A stretch of 64,000 nt of DNA from Collimonas humicola (GTDB taxonomy: Bacteria > Pseudomonadota > Gammaproteobacteria > Burkholderiales > Burkholderiaceae_D), in NCBI RefSeq assembly GCF_018304945.1, contig NZ_JAGQEE010000004.1, positions 124,001 through 188,000 of the forward strand. The letters are read 5' to 3'. Made by a program: the position numbers and the translations under genes. This document shows positions 8,971 to 18,540 of this stretch, in pieces (position 1 is the first letter of the stretch; every line of letters starts with the position of its first letter). The notes below the pieces were generated by a model that saw only the letters and a program-made list of their open reading frames with translations, was not told the origin of the DNA and ran no database searches.

Positions 8971-9759
8971 ATGCCGCGTTTTGCCGCCAACCTGAGCATG
9001 ATGTACAACGAACATGCTTTCCTCGACCGCTTTGCCGCCGCGGCCAGGGACGGCTTCAAGGCCGTTGAATTCCTGTTCCCTTACGACCATGCCGCCGCTG
9101 AACTGCAGGCAAGACTGCAGGACAACGGCCTGGCCCAGGCGCTGTTCAACGCGCCGCCTGGCGACTGGGCGAGCGGTGAACGCGGCCTTGCCTCCTTGCC
9201 TGGACGGGAAGATGAATTCAAGCGCAGCGTCGCCGCCGGCCTGGAATATGCGCAAGTGCTGGGCAACCGTAAATTGCATGTGATGGCAGGCCTGATCCAG
9301 CCGCAGCAGGACCGTGCCCGGCACCGCGCGGTGTACCTGGAGAACCTGGCCTATGCCGCGGCCCAGGCCGCCGCCCATGGCGTCACCATCGTCATCGAGC
9401 CGATCAATACGCGCGACATTCCCGGCTTCTTCCTGAACCGCCAGGACGAGGCGCAGGCGATTTGCGCCGAGGTCGGCGCCGCTAACCTGCAGGTGCAGTT
9501 CGATTTGTATCATTGCCAGATCGTCGAAGGCGACCTGGCCGTCAAGCTCAAGCGCGACATGCTGCGTCCGCAAGCCGGCATCGGCCATATCCAGATCGCC
9601 GGCGTGCCGGAGCGGCATGAGCCGGATAGCGGCGAGATCAATTATCCCTATCTGTTCGCGCTGATCGACGAGCTCGGCTACCAGGGCTGGGTCGGCTGCG
9701 AATACCGGCCGCGCGGCGCTACGTCCGCCGGCCTGGGCTGGCTAAAGCCCTGGCTGTAG
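8971..9759 (+). CDS. otnI: 2-oxo-tetronate isomerase (hydroxypyruvate isomerase family)
   Basis: A 262-residue TIM-barrel isomerase. The opening [21 protein letters not shown] is typical of the Hyi/OtnI group. Metal and catalytic positions are visible as the Glu in [14 protein letters not shown] (near residue 143), Asp/His in VQFDLYHCQ, His in [18 protein letters not shown], and Glu in VGCEYRP near residue 240. In the tetronate route OtnI interconverts 2-oxo- and 3-oxo-tetronate, linking both dehydrogenases to the kinase. A ribosome binding site AGGAG is 8 bp upstream of the ATG. Plain hydroxypyruvate isomerase is the alternative, but the neighbours favour OtnI. Confidence 0.9.
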   Translation: MPRFAANLSMMYNEHAFLDRFAAAARDGFKAVEFLFPYDHAAAELQARLQDNGLAQALFNAPPGDWASGERGLASLPGREDEFKRSVAAGLEYAQVLGNRKLHVMAGLIQPQQDRARHRAVYLENLAYAAAQAAAHGVTIVIEPINTRDIPGFFLNRQDEAQAICAEVGAANLQVQFDLYHCQIVEGDLAVKLKRDMLRPQAGIGHIQIAGVPERHEPDSGEINYPYLFALIDELGYQGWVGCEYRPRGATSAGLGWLKPWL

Positions 9760-9792
9760 AACGCAAACACCATTGAATAAAAAAGGATCATC

Positions 9793-10770
9793 ATGCAAGT
9801 AGTCATCACCGGCGGCGCCGGCTTCCTCGGCCAGCGCCTGGCGCGCAGCCTGCTGCAACAGGGCAGCCTGCCCGACCGCGGCGGCCAGCTGCAAGCCATC
9901 AGCAAGATCGTCCTGGTGGACGTGGTTGCCGCCAGCGGCTTCGACGACAGCCGGATCGAACAAGTCACCGGCGACATCACCGACAGCGCCTTGCTGGAAC
10001 GCGTGATCACCAGCCAGACCGCGGCGATCTTCCACCTGGCGGCGATCGTCAGCGGCCAGGCGGAAGCGGATTTCGATCTCGGCATGCGCATCAACCTGGA
10101 TGCGGCGCGCCTGCTGCTGGAACGCTGCCGCACCTGCGGCCACGTGCCGCGGGTGATCTTCACCAGTTCGGTGGCGGTATTCGGCGGCGTCCTGCCGGCT
10201 GTGGTGCAAGACCATACCGCGCTCAATCCGCAATCGTCCTACGGCGCGCAAAAAGCGATCGCCGAATTGCTGCTCAACGACTACAGCCGCAAGGGCTTCG
10301 TCGACGGCCGCGTGCTGCGCCTGCCGACCATCAGCGTACGCCCCGGTAAACCCAACCAGGCCGCCTCCTCTTTCGCCAGCGGCATCATCCGCGAACCGCT
10401 CAACGGCCAGCCGGCGATCTGCCCGGTGGCGCCGGACGTGCGCCTGTGGCTGCTGTCGCCGCGCAAGGTGATCGCCTGCCTGGTCCATGGCTATGCGCTG
10501 CCGGCCGATGTGCTGGGCAAAAGCCGCACCGTCAACCTGCCGGGGATCTCGGTCAGCGTGGCGGAGATGGTGGCGGCGCTGGAGCGCGTCGCCGGCAAGG
10601 AAGTCGCCGCACGCATTGAATGGCAACACGATCCCGCCATAGACCGCATCATTTCCAGCTGGCCGGGCGCCTGGGACGCCAGCCGCGCCGTCGATCTCGG
10701 CTTCGTCGGTGAAAGCAGCTTCGACGATGTGGTGCGCGCCTATATCGAAGACGATTTGCCGGCAGCATGA
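9793..10770 (+). CDS. denD: D-erythronate dehydrogenase (NAD-dependent epimerase/dehydratase family)
   Basis: A 325-residue extended short-chain dehydrogenase. It has the dinucleotide-binding motif VVITGGAGFLGQRLA at the N-terminus, FHLAAIVSGQAE near residue 80, FTSSVAVFGG, and the catalytic SSYGAQKAIAE (Tyr-x3-Lys) near residue 150. DenD oxidises D-erythronate to 2-oxo-tetronate and its gene is the usual partner of otnI/otnK/otnC. It is the last gene of the operon, 33 bp after otnI, with AAGGA upstream of the ATG. Presence of both ltnD and denD suggests the operon handles both diastereomers. Confidence 0.88.
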   Translation: MQVVITGGAGFLGQRLARSLLQQGSLPDRGGQLQAISKIVLVDVVAASGFDDSRIEQVTGDITDSALLERVITSQTAAIFHLAAIVSGQAEADFDLGMRINLDAARLLLERCRTCGHVPRVIFTSSVAVFGGVLPAVVQDHTALNPQSSYGAQKAIAELLLNDYSRKGFVDGRVLRLPTISVRPGKPNQAASSFASGIIREPLNGQPAICPVAPDVRLWLLSPRKVIACLVHGYALPADVLGKSRTVNLPGISVSVAEMVAALERVAGKEVAARIEWQHDPAIDRIISSWPGAWDASRAVDLGFVGESSFDDVVRAYIEDDLPAA

Positions 10771-10903
10771 AGCAAGCGCAGCCGGCTGCCCGTGACAGCT
10801 GGCCGCGCGATGTTTTTTTGACATGCGCCAATCGGCCTGAACTTGTCCTCGGCTTGTCCTCGGTACGGTAAGATTGTCACTTTACGACTTTTGCCTAGCC
10901 GAC

Positions 10904-13165
10904 ATGAAGACCAGCTCTCCCCAGCATCTAGTGCGCTTGCTATCGGGCTCGCTGCTGCTGTTTTGCTTGCTGCTGGCAAACGGCGCTCCAGCCCGGGCAG
11001 CGGCAACCGCCGCCAGCGCCGGCACCGCGGCCAGCACGCCGGCCGCTCCCGCCGCTGCGCCATCGCCGCTGGATTCTCTATCCAAGGCATTGCAAAGCAA
11101 CCCCGCCACCGGCAGCCTGGTAGCCACGCTGATCCAGGCCGAGCAGCAGAACAGCAAAGCCTCGCCCGAGCAAAAAGGTTTCATCGGCCTGATTTCCAAT
11201 AGCCTCGACACTTTCCAGGCGCATCTGCAGCAGGTGATCACGCCGGAAAAATTCTGGAACCAGCAGTTTTCGCTGGCCTGGCAAGACCTGTCGACCATCC
11301 TGCAACGCCAGGAGTCGGAAACCGGATGGCAGGCGCTGGCAGGCTTTCTCGAAATGCTGGCCTTGTTCGGCGCGGTCGCTATCGCCCTGCACTATATCGG
11401 CAAGCGGGTGCAACGGCATTTCAATGTCGAGACGACGCTGTCCTCCGATCCCAGCATGAAGGAGTTGCTGCTGTATATATGGCGCCACATCGCGCCGATA
11501 CTGCTGGCGCTGGTGGTGGAAATCTCTGTCACCATCAGCCTGGATAGCGCGCACGGACAATCGCTGGGACGGACCCTGGCCACGGTGCTGCTGTACACCC
11601 TGGTCGGCGCGCGCCTGTTCCAGGCCATCTGCGCCATCATTTTTTCGCTGTCGCACGGCGGCCACCGCATGGTCGCGGTGCATATCCTGTACCAGCGCGG
11701 CTTCAACCTGCTGTATGTGATCGGCTGCGCCGGCTGGCTCGGCGACGCCCTGGACAATCCTCATGTGAACCAGATCATCGGCGTCCACCTGGCCAGCGTG
11801 GCGGCGACCCTGGCCAGCCTGGTGGCGGCGATACTGGGCGGCGTGTTCGCCCTGCTGTTCCGGCGCCCGGTGGCGCACATCATCCGCAACCGGCCTCTAG
11901 CGGTGCGGCGCGGCCATCCGGCGCGCATGGAAACGCTGGAAATCGTCGCCGCCTTCTGGTATCTGCCGATACTGCTGCTGAGCATCACCGTCAGCGTCGC
12001 CACCATCCTCGATTTGTCGAGCAATAATTCCGCGCTCAACCATGCGCTGGCCAGCGCGGCACTGCTGATCGCCATGTTTTTCATCGGCGCGCTGCTGCAG
12101 CGCATACGCGCCCGCAAGACGACTGCGAAGGCGACACGGCGCCAGTCGCCTTATATCCTGCGCCTCAGCAACGTCGGCTTCAGCCTGCTGCAGCTGGCGT
12201 TGTGGATTGGTTTTTTCGAATTGCTGACCAGGATCTGGGAACATTCGCTGCTGGAATTCGCCAACGCCACCCTGATCGGCAAGATGATCGTCTCGGCGCT
12301 GGGCAAGATCGGCCTCACGCTGGTGGTCGCCTGGCTGGTCTGGATCCTGCTCGACACCTTCATCCAGGAAGCCATCAACCCGACCCGCAACAGCCGCTAC
12401 GCGCGCAAGAACCCGAGCACGCGCATGCGCACCATCCTGCCGCTGCTGCGCAATGCGCTGATGCTGCTGATCCTGACCATCACGGTGATCACCACGCTGG
12501 CCAATCTCGGCATCAATGTGACGCCGCTGCTGGCTTCCGCCGGCGTCGTCGGGCTGGCCTTCGGCTTCGGCTCGCAATCGCTGGTGAAAGACCTGATCAC
12601 CGGCGTCTTCATCCTGATGGAAGATTCGATGTCGGTCGGCGACTGGGTCGACGTCGGCAACGGCCATGCCGGCACGGTCGAGAACCTGACCATCCGCACC
12701 GTGCGCCTGCGCGACAGCAACGGCTCGGTGCACAGCGTGCCGTTTTCGCAGATCACGGCGATCAAGAACGATTCGCGCGAATACACATATGCTTCGCTCA
12801 AGCTGAGCATCACCCACGATTCGGACGTCGACCAGGCGCTGCGGCTGATGCGCGAAACCGGCGCCGAGATGCTGGAGGACCGGCGCCTGCGCCGGCTGCT
12901 GCTGCAGCCTATCGAGATCTACGGGGTCAATGGTTTCGACTTGAACGGCGTGGCGCTGCTGGCCGGCATCCGCACCAAGCCGCAAACCCAGAACGAAGTC
13001 ACGCGCGGCTTCAACCTGCGCATCAAGAAAAAGGTGGATGACGATCCGAAGGTGCGCTTCGCCAATGAATGGGCGAATTTCCCGCTGACCGCGGTGGAGC
13101 CGCCGGCAGCGGCAGAAAGCGGCGCGCCGGAGCCGCCCGCCGCCGGCGCCGGCGGCAAGGCCTGA
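10904..13165 (+). CDS. Mechanosensitive ion channel of the MscS superfamily (YbiO-like size)
   Basis: A 753-residue protein with a signal peptide, an Ala/Pro-rich segment and periplasmic region to about residue 140, then some ten hydrophobic helices and a C-terminal MscS core. The pore-lining helix and first beta layer are clear: LLASAGVVGLAFGFGSQSLVKDL, then FILMEDSMSVGDWVDVG and VHSVPFSQI. Length and layout resemble the E. coli YbiO type rather than the short MscS. The expected role is opening under membrane tension at osmotic downshock. The ATG at 10904 directly precedes a lysine-containing signal peptide; the upstream TTG at 10874 is less likely. It converges with the methyltransferase gene, leaving only 6 bp between stops. 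Confidence 0.88.
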   Translation: MKTSSPQHLVRLLSGSLLLFCLLLANGAPARAAATAASAGTAASTPAAPAAAPSPLDSLSKALQSNPATGSLVATLIQAEQQNSKASPEQKGFIGLISNSLDTFQAHLQQVITPEKFWNQQFSLAWQDLSTILQRQESETGWQALAGFLEMLALFGAVAIALHYIGKRVQRHFNVETTLSSDPSMKELLLYIWRHIAPILLALVVEISVTISLDSAHGQSLGRTLATVLLYTLVGARLFQAICAIIFSLSHGGHRMVAVHILYQRGFNLLYVIGCAGWLGDALDNPHVNQIIGVHLASVAATLASLVAAILGGVFALLFRRPVAHIIRNRPLAVRRGHPARMETLEIVAAFWYLPILLLSITVSVATILDLSSNNSALNHALASAALLIAMFFIGALLQRIRARKTTAKATRRQSPYILRLSNVGFSLLQLALWIGFFELLTRIWEHSLLEFANATLIGKMIVSALGKIGLTLVVAWLVWILLDTFIQEAINPTRNSRYARKNPSTRMRTILPLLRNALMLLILTITVITTLANLGINVTPLLASAGVVGLAFGFGSQSLVKDLITGVFILMEDSMSVGDWVDVGNGHAGTVENLTIRTVRLRDSNGSVHSVPFSQITAIKNDSREYTYASLKLSITHDSDVDQALRLMRETGAEMLEDRRLRRLLLQPIEIYGVNGFDLNGVALLAGIRTKPQTQNEVTRGFNLRIKKKVDDDPKVRFANEWANFPLTAVEPPAAAESGAPEPPAAGAGGKA

Positions 13166-13171
13166 TGAAGA

Positions 13172-13819
13172 TTACTTGATGCGGCAGCTCAGCAGCCAGT
13201 AGTACTCCAGCCGCAGGATGCGCAGTTCGCGCGTGATCGGCGACAGCTTCTTGCGCAGGCCGCTGTCGGTCGGGAAGTTCTTCATGACTTCGTAGCGCTC
13301 GCCGTCGGGCAAGGTACGGAACTGGTAGGTATTGCCGTCGGCATCGGTGCGGGCGATCGGCGTGCTCTGCTCTTCGACGTAGCTGTTGTCTATCATCACC
13401 AGCAAGATATCCTTGCCGAGCTTTTCCCGCAGCTGGGCGATGAACCGGACCTGGTCCTGGCGTCCCACATGCGACCACCAGAAGCCCAGGAAACAGGCGG
13501 TGAACTTGCGGTCAGCCTGGAAAGTATTGATGTCTTGCTGCGCAAACGTCGCCTTGCCGGCCGGCAGCTGCTTGGCTTCGGCCAGAGCAATCATTTCCGG
13601 ATTGATGTCGGTCGCCAGCACCGATTTCGCGGTAGCGGCGATCTGTTCGGTCCAGAAGCCGGTGCCGCATGCCAGTTCCAGCACATCGTGGCCTTCCATC
13701 AGTTCCTGCACCCTGACCTGCAAGGTCAGCAGTTCGTCCTGGCGCTCGGGGCGCTGGTAGATCTCTTCGTAAGTCGCAGCACGTTTGGCGTAGTACGCCG
13801 CCATATCGGTATTAATCAT
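13172..13819 (-). CDS. SAM-dependent class I methyltransferase
   Basis: A 215-residue protein with methyltransferase motif I, VLELACGTGFWTEQIA, near residue 45, an acidic end of strand 2 at VLATDINPEMIALAEAKQ, and FAQQDINTFQ as the motif for adenine contact. The substrate is unknown; similarity of this type runs to the Methyltransf_25/11 groups, which act on small molecules, lipids or proteins. Its start overlaps the stop of the upstream ClC gene by 4 bp, so it is the second gene of a two-gene operon, an association without an obvious metabolic reason. Confidence 0.85.
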   Translation of the reverse strand: MINTDMAAYYAKRAATYEEIYQRPERQDELLTLQVRVQELMEGHDVLELACGTGFWTEQIAATAKSVLATDINPEMIALAEAKQLPAGKATFAQQDINTFQADRKFTACFLGFWWSHVGRQDQVRFIAQLREKLGKDILLVMIDNSYVEEQSTPIARTDADGNTYQFRTLPDGERYEVMKNFPTDSGLRKKLSPITRELRILRLEYYWLLSCRIK

Positions 13820-15240
13820 TTTTGCGTTCCGCTTCCCGGTTCATTGTTCAATTCCTTCACTTCTTCAACTTCTTTCATTTCTGTTTGCTGCACTTCAACA
13901 GCCGGCGGCATGGCTTCGGCGCAGGCCGCCCGGTAACGCTCCGACAGCGCGTCATACAGCGGCGGCGCAAAGAAGCGCGAGACGCGGCTGGCGATCAGCG
14001 CAGTCGCCATCAGCGAAATCACCAGGGCATGGCCGTTGATCATTTCCATCACGATCACGAAGGCGGTGATCGGCGACTGCGTCACCGCCGCCAGATAGCC
14101 CACCATCGCCAGCGCAATCAGCATCTCCAGGGAGGTATTGCCGAACACCTGGTGCAGCAAGTTGCCGAAACCGGCACCTATCGACAAGGACGGTGCGAAA
14201 ATCCCGCCCGGAATCCCCGGCAGGTAGGACGACACCATCGACGCCATCTTCAGGAACGGATAAAACACCGACAGCTGCTGGTGCCCTTCCAGCAAACCCT
14301 TGGCCTCGACATAGCCGCTGCCGAAGGTGGCGCCGCCGGCAATGATGCCGATCAACGCAACCGCCAGGCCGCACAGCGCGCCGAAGGCAATCGGGCGGTT
14401 GCTGCGCAGATCCTGCAGCCGGGCTGGGATCCAGCGCCTGGCATTGAGCAGCAGCCAGCAAAAAATGCCGCCGGCGACGCCGGTAATGATCCCGGTCACC
14501 AGTACCGCCAGCGCCAGCATGTCGGTCAGCGCGCTATTGATATGAATGGTGCCGAAATAGGTATAGTTGCCGTTCAGGCCCAAAGCCACCGCACCGGCAA
14601 AAATAATCACGGTAATCACCACGCCGCTGGCCCGGTGCTCAAAGCTGCGCGTCAGTTCTTCAATGGCAAACACAATCCCCGCCAGCGGCGTGTTGAATGC
14701 CGCCGACAGGCCGGCGGCGGCCCCGGCCAAAATCAGGCGTCGCTCCAGCGCTGCGCTGGCGCGCGGATAGAGGCGCCGCAGGTTGAACATCAGGGCGGCG
14801 CCGACCTGCACCGTCGGCCCTTCGCGGCCGATGGTGAAACCGCCCAGGATGCCGATGAAGGACACGCCGATCTTGCCCAGCAACAGCTTGATCGACAGCA
14901 GCGACTGGCCGCGCCGGGTAGTATCTTCTTCCAGCGTAGCGATCACTTGCGGAATGCCGCTGCCCTCGGCGCCGGGAAAATAACGGCGCGTGGCCCACAC
15001 ACACAGAGCGCCGGCTGCCGGCGTGATGAACAGCGGCAGCCAGGAATGCGATTGCTGCATGGAGCGGAACATGCCGAAGCCGACATCCATCAGCCACGCA
15101 TACAGCACCGCGACCAGGCCCACCAGCACCGCTCCCATCCACAAAATGCCGTATTTGCGCCAGGCGCGCCGCAGCTGGCGCAGCGTCTGGTCGGAAAAAC
15201 TCGGGGGGAGCGGATTCATTGGAATTGGGCGCAAAGACAT
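13816..15240 (-). CDS. ClC-family chloride channel/transporter (ClcB-like)
   Basis: A 474-residue membrane protein with the three ClC anion-site motifs: GSGIPQV near residue 97, GREGPTVQVGA near residue 144 (with the gating glutamate), and GIFAPSLSIGAG near residue 345. It has no C-terminal CBS domain, ending in a short charged Glu-rich tail, as in bacterial ClcA/ClcB transporters. Likely function is Cl-/H+ exchange or chloride conductance, for example in acid resistance. It is the first gene of a pair with the methyltransferase. The ATG at 15238-15240 could be replaced by an ATG seven codons in. Confidence 0.92.
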   Translation of the reverse strand: MSLRPIPMNPLPPSFSDQTLRQLRRAWRKYGILWMGAVLVGLVAVLYAWLMDVGFGMFRSMQQSHSWLPLFITPAAGALCVWATRRYFPGAEGSGIPQVIATLEEDTTRRGQSLLSIKLLLGKIGVSFIGILGGFTIGREGPTVQVGAALMFNLRRLYPRASAALERRLILAGAAAGLSAAFNTPLAGIVFAIEELTRSFEHRASGVVITVIIFAGAVALGLNGNYTYFGTIHINSALTDMLALAVLVTGIITGVAGGIFCWLLLNARRWIPARLQDLRSNRPIAFGALCGLAVALIGIIAGGATFGSGYVEAKGLLEGHQQLSVFYPFLKMASMVSSYLPGIPGGIFAPSLSIGAGFGNLLHQVFGNTSLEMLIALAMVGYLAAVTQSPITAFVIVMEMINGHALVISLMATALIASRVSRFFAPPLYDALSERYRAACAEAMPPAVEVQQTEMKEVEEVKELNNEPGSGTQK

Positions 15241-15377
15241 GATTATAAATTATCCCCGCGCAATTCCGTCCAAATAGGCTGCCGGCGGCCGTCGGCATGC
15301 CGGCGAAACCCGCGCAAAAGCAGCCGGATATCGATTATCGCCTTGCTTGATCGTCGCTACCCGGGAAAGCGACCGGC

Positions 15378-16382
15378 CTAGATTTGATAGCTTTTCAGCC
15401 AGGCCTTGATGTTTTTGACATCGGCAAACGCCAGCAAATCGTTCTTCAGCGCAGCGATATGCTGCTGCAGGCCCTTGATATCGCTTTTCAGGCGGCGCAT
15501 CGCCAGCGCGGGCGACAAGGCTTCCTGCGGCCCGAAATTGAAGCGCCTGCGGAAATCCGCCTCCAGTCCGGCAATCTCATCCCGCAGTTCAGCCGACTGC
15601 TCCGTCAGCACCTTGCTGTAGTGCTGCAGGCGCTGTTCCGACAGGGAATTGATGCGGCCCTGGTCGATCTGTTCGATTTCCAGCTGCAGCTCCAGTAAGC
15701 CGAGCAAGTCTTTCTTGTCATAGGCGATATTCACCCTTTGCATCAGCGCCGTCTTGCGAATACGTTCCAGGGGATCCTGCTCGCGGTCGGGATGCAGGGC
15801 GCTGGCCAGCTTGCGATAGACTTCGCGCACCGACTGGCTGGCGTTTTGCAATTCTTCCCGCTGCCTGGCTTCCCTGGCCGCGGCCTTGGCCGATTTCCTG
15901 CGTTTGCCGGCGCCTTCGCGGCCGTATCCGGCCGACGCATTGGTGTCGTCATCCGCCTGCTGCGCGGATTCTTCAGAGTCGTCCCGCCGCCCTTCCGCTG
16001 CATCGGCATCGGCGCCGCCATGCATGTGATAAATCCGTTTCAAGTCCGCGGCATCGCTGTCGCCGATGACGGCGGCGCCGAGCGAGCAGATGATGTGGCT
16101 GATTTTTTCCTGGTCGTGCCGGCTCAAGCCCTTTGCCAGATAAGCGTCGTCGAGCAAGCGCACCAGCTGCGCCGCCAGCCCGTGGTAGCTGCGTATCAGC
16201 GGCTGGTACTGGCTGACATAGTGCTGCTGGTGCAGCGGGATCATCTCCTGCCAGGCCGCCAGCAGCTGGCGTTCGGTCTCCAGTTTCCTGAGCAGCGCAT
16301 TGAAGATTTTCTGGCCTGGCGACAGGCTGGCCTGACCGTGCTGCTCGACGATGTTGAGCGCCTTGGTTTCTGTTTTTTTCAT
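15378..16382 (-). CDS. J-domain-containing protein (internal DnaJ-like domain)
   Basis: A 334-residue soluble, highly charged protein. Residues about 1-110 are helical; 115-175 is a low-complexity Asp/Ala/Lys region. A J-domain-like segment, VREVYRKLASALHPDREQDP, starts near residue 185 and contains the HPD tripeptide needed to stimulate DnaK, followed by helices with a YDKKDLLGLLELQLEIEQID sequence. The C-terminal third is predicted coiled coil. Unlike DnaJ it has no Gly/Phe or zinc region and the J domain is not N-terminal. It probably acts as a dedicated co-chaperone, client unknown. It is monocistronic, divergent from the MFS exporter gene. Confidence 0.75.
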   Translation of the reverse strand: MKKTETKALNIVEQHGQASLSPGQKIFNALLRKLETERQLLAAWQEMIPLHQQHYVSQYQPLIRSYHGLAAQLVRLLDDAYLAKGLSRHDQEKISHIICSLGAAVIGDSDAADLKRIYHMHGGADADAAEGRRDDSEESAQQADDDTNASAGYGREGAGKRRKSAKAAAREARQREELQNASQSVREVYRKLASALHPDREQDPLERIRKTALMQRVNIAYDKKDLLGLLELQLEIEQIDQGRINSLSEQRLQHYSKVLTEQSAELRDEIAGLEADFRRRFNFGPQEALSPALAMRRLKSDIKGLQQHIAALKNDLLAFADVKNIKAWLKSYQI

Positions 16383-16612
16383 CGGTTGGCTGACGGCGTG
16401 TAGAACTGCGATTTTTCAGATGAAAAATATGGCGCAAGGGCGTGATTATAAGTTGCCGCCGGCGGCGCGCAGCAGAAACCAGCCAAGGGGCGTATCATCT
16501 TGCCTTTGCAATAAGTTAAGCAACCATCCGTATTCGGCTGTGCCTTGCAGCAATCATTTACAGATTCCATGCTCTGTCCCACCAAGCGGCGACTCCGCCG
16601 ATAAACAATCAT

Positions 16613-18208
16613 ATGGCTATCCATTCCGCCTCCGCGCATTCGAGCGACCAGGTCTTACCCTTCCGTGAATCCTTGCTTGCCATGTTAGGCATTGCCTTCG
16701 TGGTGATGCTGGTGGCGCTCGATTCGACCGTGGTCGGCACCGCGCTGCCGACCATCGTCGCCGAGCTGAAAGGCTTCGAACTGTATGCCTGGGTCGCGAC
16801 TTCCTACCTGCTGACCTCGGTGATCACGGTGCCGATTTTCGGCCGCCTGGGCGACTTCTACGGCCGCAAACCCTTTGTGCTGGTCTCCATCATCCTGTTC
16901 ACCGCTGCCTCCATCCTGTGCGGCATGTCCGGCAGCATGCTGTGGCTGGTGATCGCCCGCGGCCTGCAAGGGATAGGCGGCGGCATGCTGGTCGGCACGG
17001 CGTTTGCGTGCATCCCCGACCTGTTCCCGGGCGCCCACGTGCGCCTGCGCTGGCAAGTGATGATGAGCACCGCGTTCGGCATCGCCACCGCGATCGGGCC
17101 GTCGCTGGGCGGCTTCCTGACCCAGTACTGGGGCTGGCGCTGGGTGTTCTATGTCAACCTGCCGGTCGGCGTGCTGTCGCTCTTCTTCGTCTATAAATAC
17201 CTGCCGCACCTGCGCCATACCCACCCGGACGCCAAGATCCGCCTCGACTGGCCGGGCGCCCTGCTGATCACCGCTTCGCTCGGCTGCCTGCAATTGTTTG
17301 TGGAAATGCTGCCGCAGCACGGCTTGTCACTCGGCATGCTGGGCTTGCTGGCGGCCAGCATCGCCAGCTTCGTCGCGCTGTGGAAATGGGAACATCACAC
17401 GCCGCAGCCTATCCTGCCCTTCGATCTGCTGCTCGACCGCAAGCTCTCGACCCTGTTCCTGCTGTCGGTGCTGAGCGGCTTCTCCATGTTTTCGCTGATG
17501 TTCTATGCGCCGCTGCTGTACCAGGGCGGCTTCGGCCTGTCGCCGCAGGAAGCCGGGCTGCTGATCACGCCGCTGGTGGCCTGCATCATGGTGGGCAGCA
17601 TTTCCAACGGCCGCATCATCCCCCGCCTGAAGAATCCCAACATCATGCTGTACATCGGCTTCACCCTGCTGGCGCTGTCTTGCCTGGGCGTGGTGATTTC
17701 CAACCGCTGGACCTCGCACAGCGTGATCGTCTGCTTCATGCTGGCCGGCGGCCTGGGACTGGGCTTCATCCTGCCTAACCTGACCATCTTCATCCAGCAG
17801 GAAGCCGGCCGCGAGCATCTCGGCATCGCCACCGCCCTGATGCAATCCTTGCGCATGATCGGCAGCATGCTGGGCACCGCCATCATCGGCACCCTGATCA
17901 ACCACATGTATGCCGGCAGCGTGCGGCAGGCGCTGGCGGAACAGAAAGCCGGCGACTGGTTCGCAAGTTTCGCCGACCCGCAAATCCTCATCAGCCATGA
18001 GACCCAGGCTACCGTGCTGGCGCAGCTGGCCGGCGCCGGCCATCAGGGCCAGCTGTTGCTGGAAGCGGCGCGCGAAGCATTGATCGGCGCTATCCATATG
18101 GGCGTGGGACTGGCTGTGGTAGTCACCGGCATTGCCCTCTGGCTGGTGAGCAAGGTGCCGCCGATTACCTTGCACATCAAGCCTGCGGCAGGCGCCGTCA
18201 CCGAATAG
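16613..18208 (+). CDS. MFS transporter, DHA2 (EmrB/QacA-like) drug:H+ antiporter family
   Basis: A 531-residue protein with about 14 hydrophobic helices. Helix 1 contains the DHA2 motif ALDSTVVGTALPTI, the helix 2-3 loop has GRLGDFYGRKPFVL (MFS motif A), and helix 5 carries GPSLGGFLTQYWGWRWVFY (antiporter motif C region). Such proteins export drugs, bile acids or metabolites; the substrate is unknown. No membrane-fusion protein gene lies beside it, unlike EmrAB, so it probably works alone. No Shine-Dalgarno sequence is evident before the ATG at 16613. Confidence 0.9.
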   Translation: MAIHSASAHSSDQVLPFRESLLAMLGIAFVVMLVALDSTVVGTALPTIVAELKGFELYAWVATSYLLTSVITVPIFGRLGDFYGRKPFVLVSIILFTAASILCGMSGSMLWLVIARGLQGIGGGMLVGTAFACIPDLFPGAHVRLRWQVMMSTAFGIATAIGPSLGGFLTQYWGWRWVFYVNLPVGVLSLFFVYKYLPHLRHTHPDAKIRLDWPGALLITASLGCLQLFVEMLPQHGLSLGMLGLLAASIASFVALWKWEHHTPQPILPFDLLLDRKLSTLFLLSVLSGFSMFSLMFYAPLLYQGGFGLSPQEAGLLITPLVACIMVGSISNGRIIPRLKNPNIMLYIGFTLLALSCLGVVISNRWTSHSVIVCFMLAGGLGLGFILPNLTIFIQQEAGREHLGIATALMQSLRMIGSMLGTAIIGTLINHMYAGSVRQALAEQKAGDWFASFADPQILISHETQATVLAQLAGAGHQGQLLLEAAREALIGAIHMGVGLAVVVTGIALWLVSKVPPITLHIKPAAGAVTE

Positions 18209-18376
18209 AGAAGCAGTGCAGGCCGGGCTTGCGGCGAGCTTTCACGGTCTGCACATCTGCTTCAACACTGCCTCACAAAGCGTTACATCTCACACCGTCT
18301 CGAAGCACCTGTATCAATCCGGCGGTGGCATCCTGAAGTCCTGGTAACTCACATTACTTCACCCAGGACGAAGATC

Positions 18377-18505
18377 ATGAAAAAACTCATTGCCTCGCTG
18401 GTGCTTGGCACCATCCTCAGCACCTTGCTGAGCGGCTGTATCGTGGCGCCGATCGGCCCCGGTTATTACCACCCGCATTACTACCATCCGTACGACCGCT
18501 ATTGA
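18377..18505 (+). CDS. Small lipoprotein, His/Tyr/Pro-rich mature part
   Basis: A 42-residue ORF. It starts MKKLIASLVLGTIL and reaches a lipobox LSGC at residues 18-21, after which the mature part is only 22 residues with Tyr-His-Pro repeats (YYHPHYYHPYDRY). Tiny lipoproteins of this kind are common in Burkholderiales; the function is unknown. The histidine clusters might bind metal, which is speculation. GGACGAAG upstream is a plausible ribosome binding site. A 9-bp stem-loop lies just after the stop. Confidence 0.7.
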   Translation: MKKLIASLVLGTILSTLLSGCIVAPIGPGYYHPHYYHPYDRY

Positions 18506-18514
18506 TCCCTGCCA

Positions 18515-18540
18515 AGTACTTAGTACTCTTAAGTACTAAG
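18515..18540. repeat. Clustered AGTACT repeats forming a stem-loop
   Basis: The hexamer AGTACT occurs at 18515-18520, 18522-18527 and 18532-18537. Bases 18519-18527 pair perfectly with 18532-18540 (9 bp, loop CTTA). Further AGTA/AAGTA units follow to about 18557. No run of T follows the stem, so it is a weak terminator candidate; it could be a protein site or an mRNA 3' end stabiliser. Confidence 0.5.

Noticed and set aside
18209-18376. GTGCAG/CTGCAC inverted repeat after the MFS exporter gene as a terminator
   Set aside because: Stem is short, loop is long and there is no T run.
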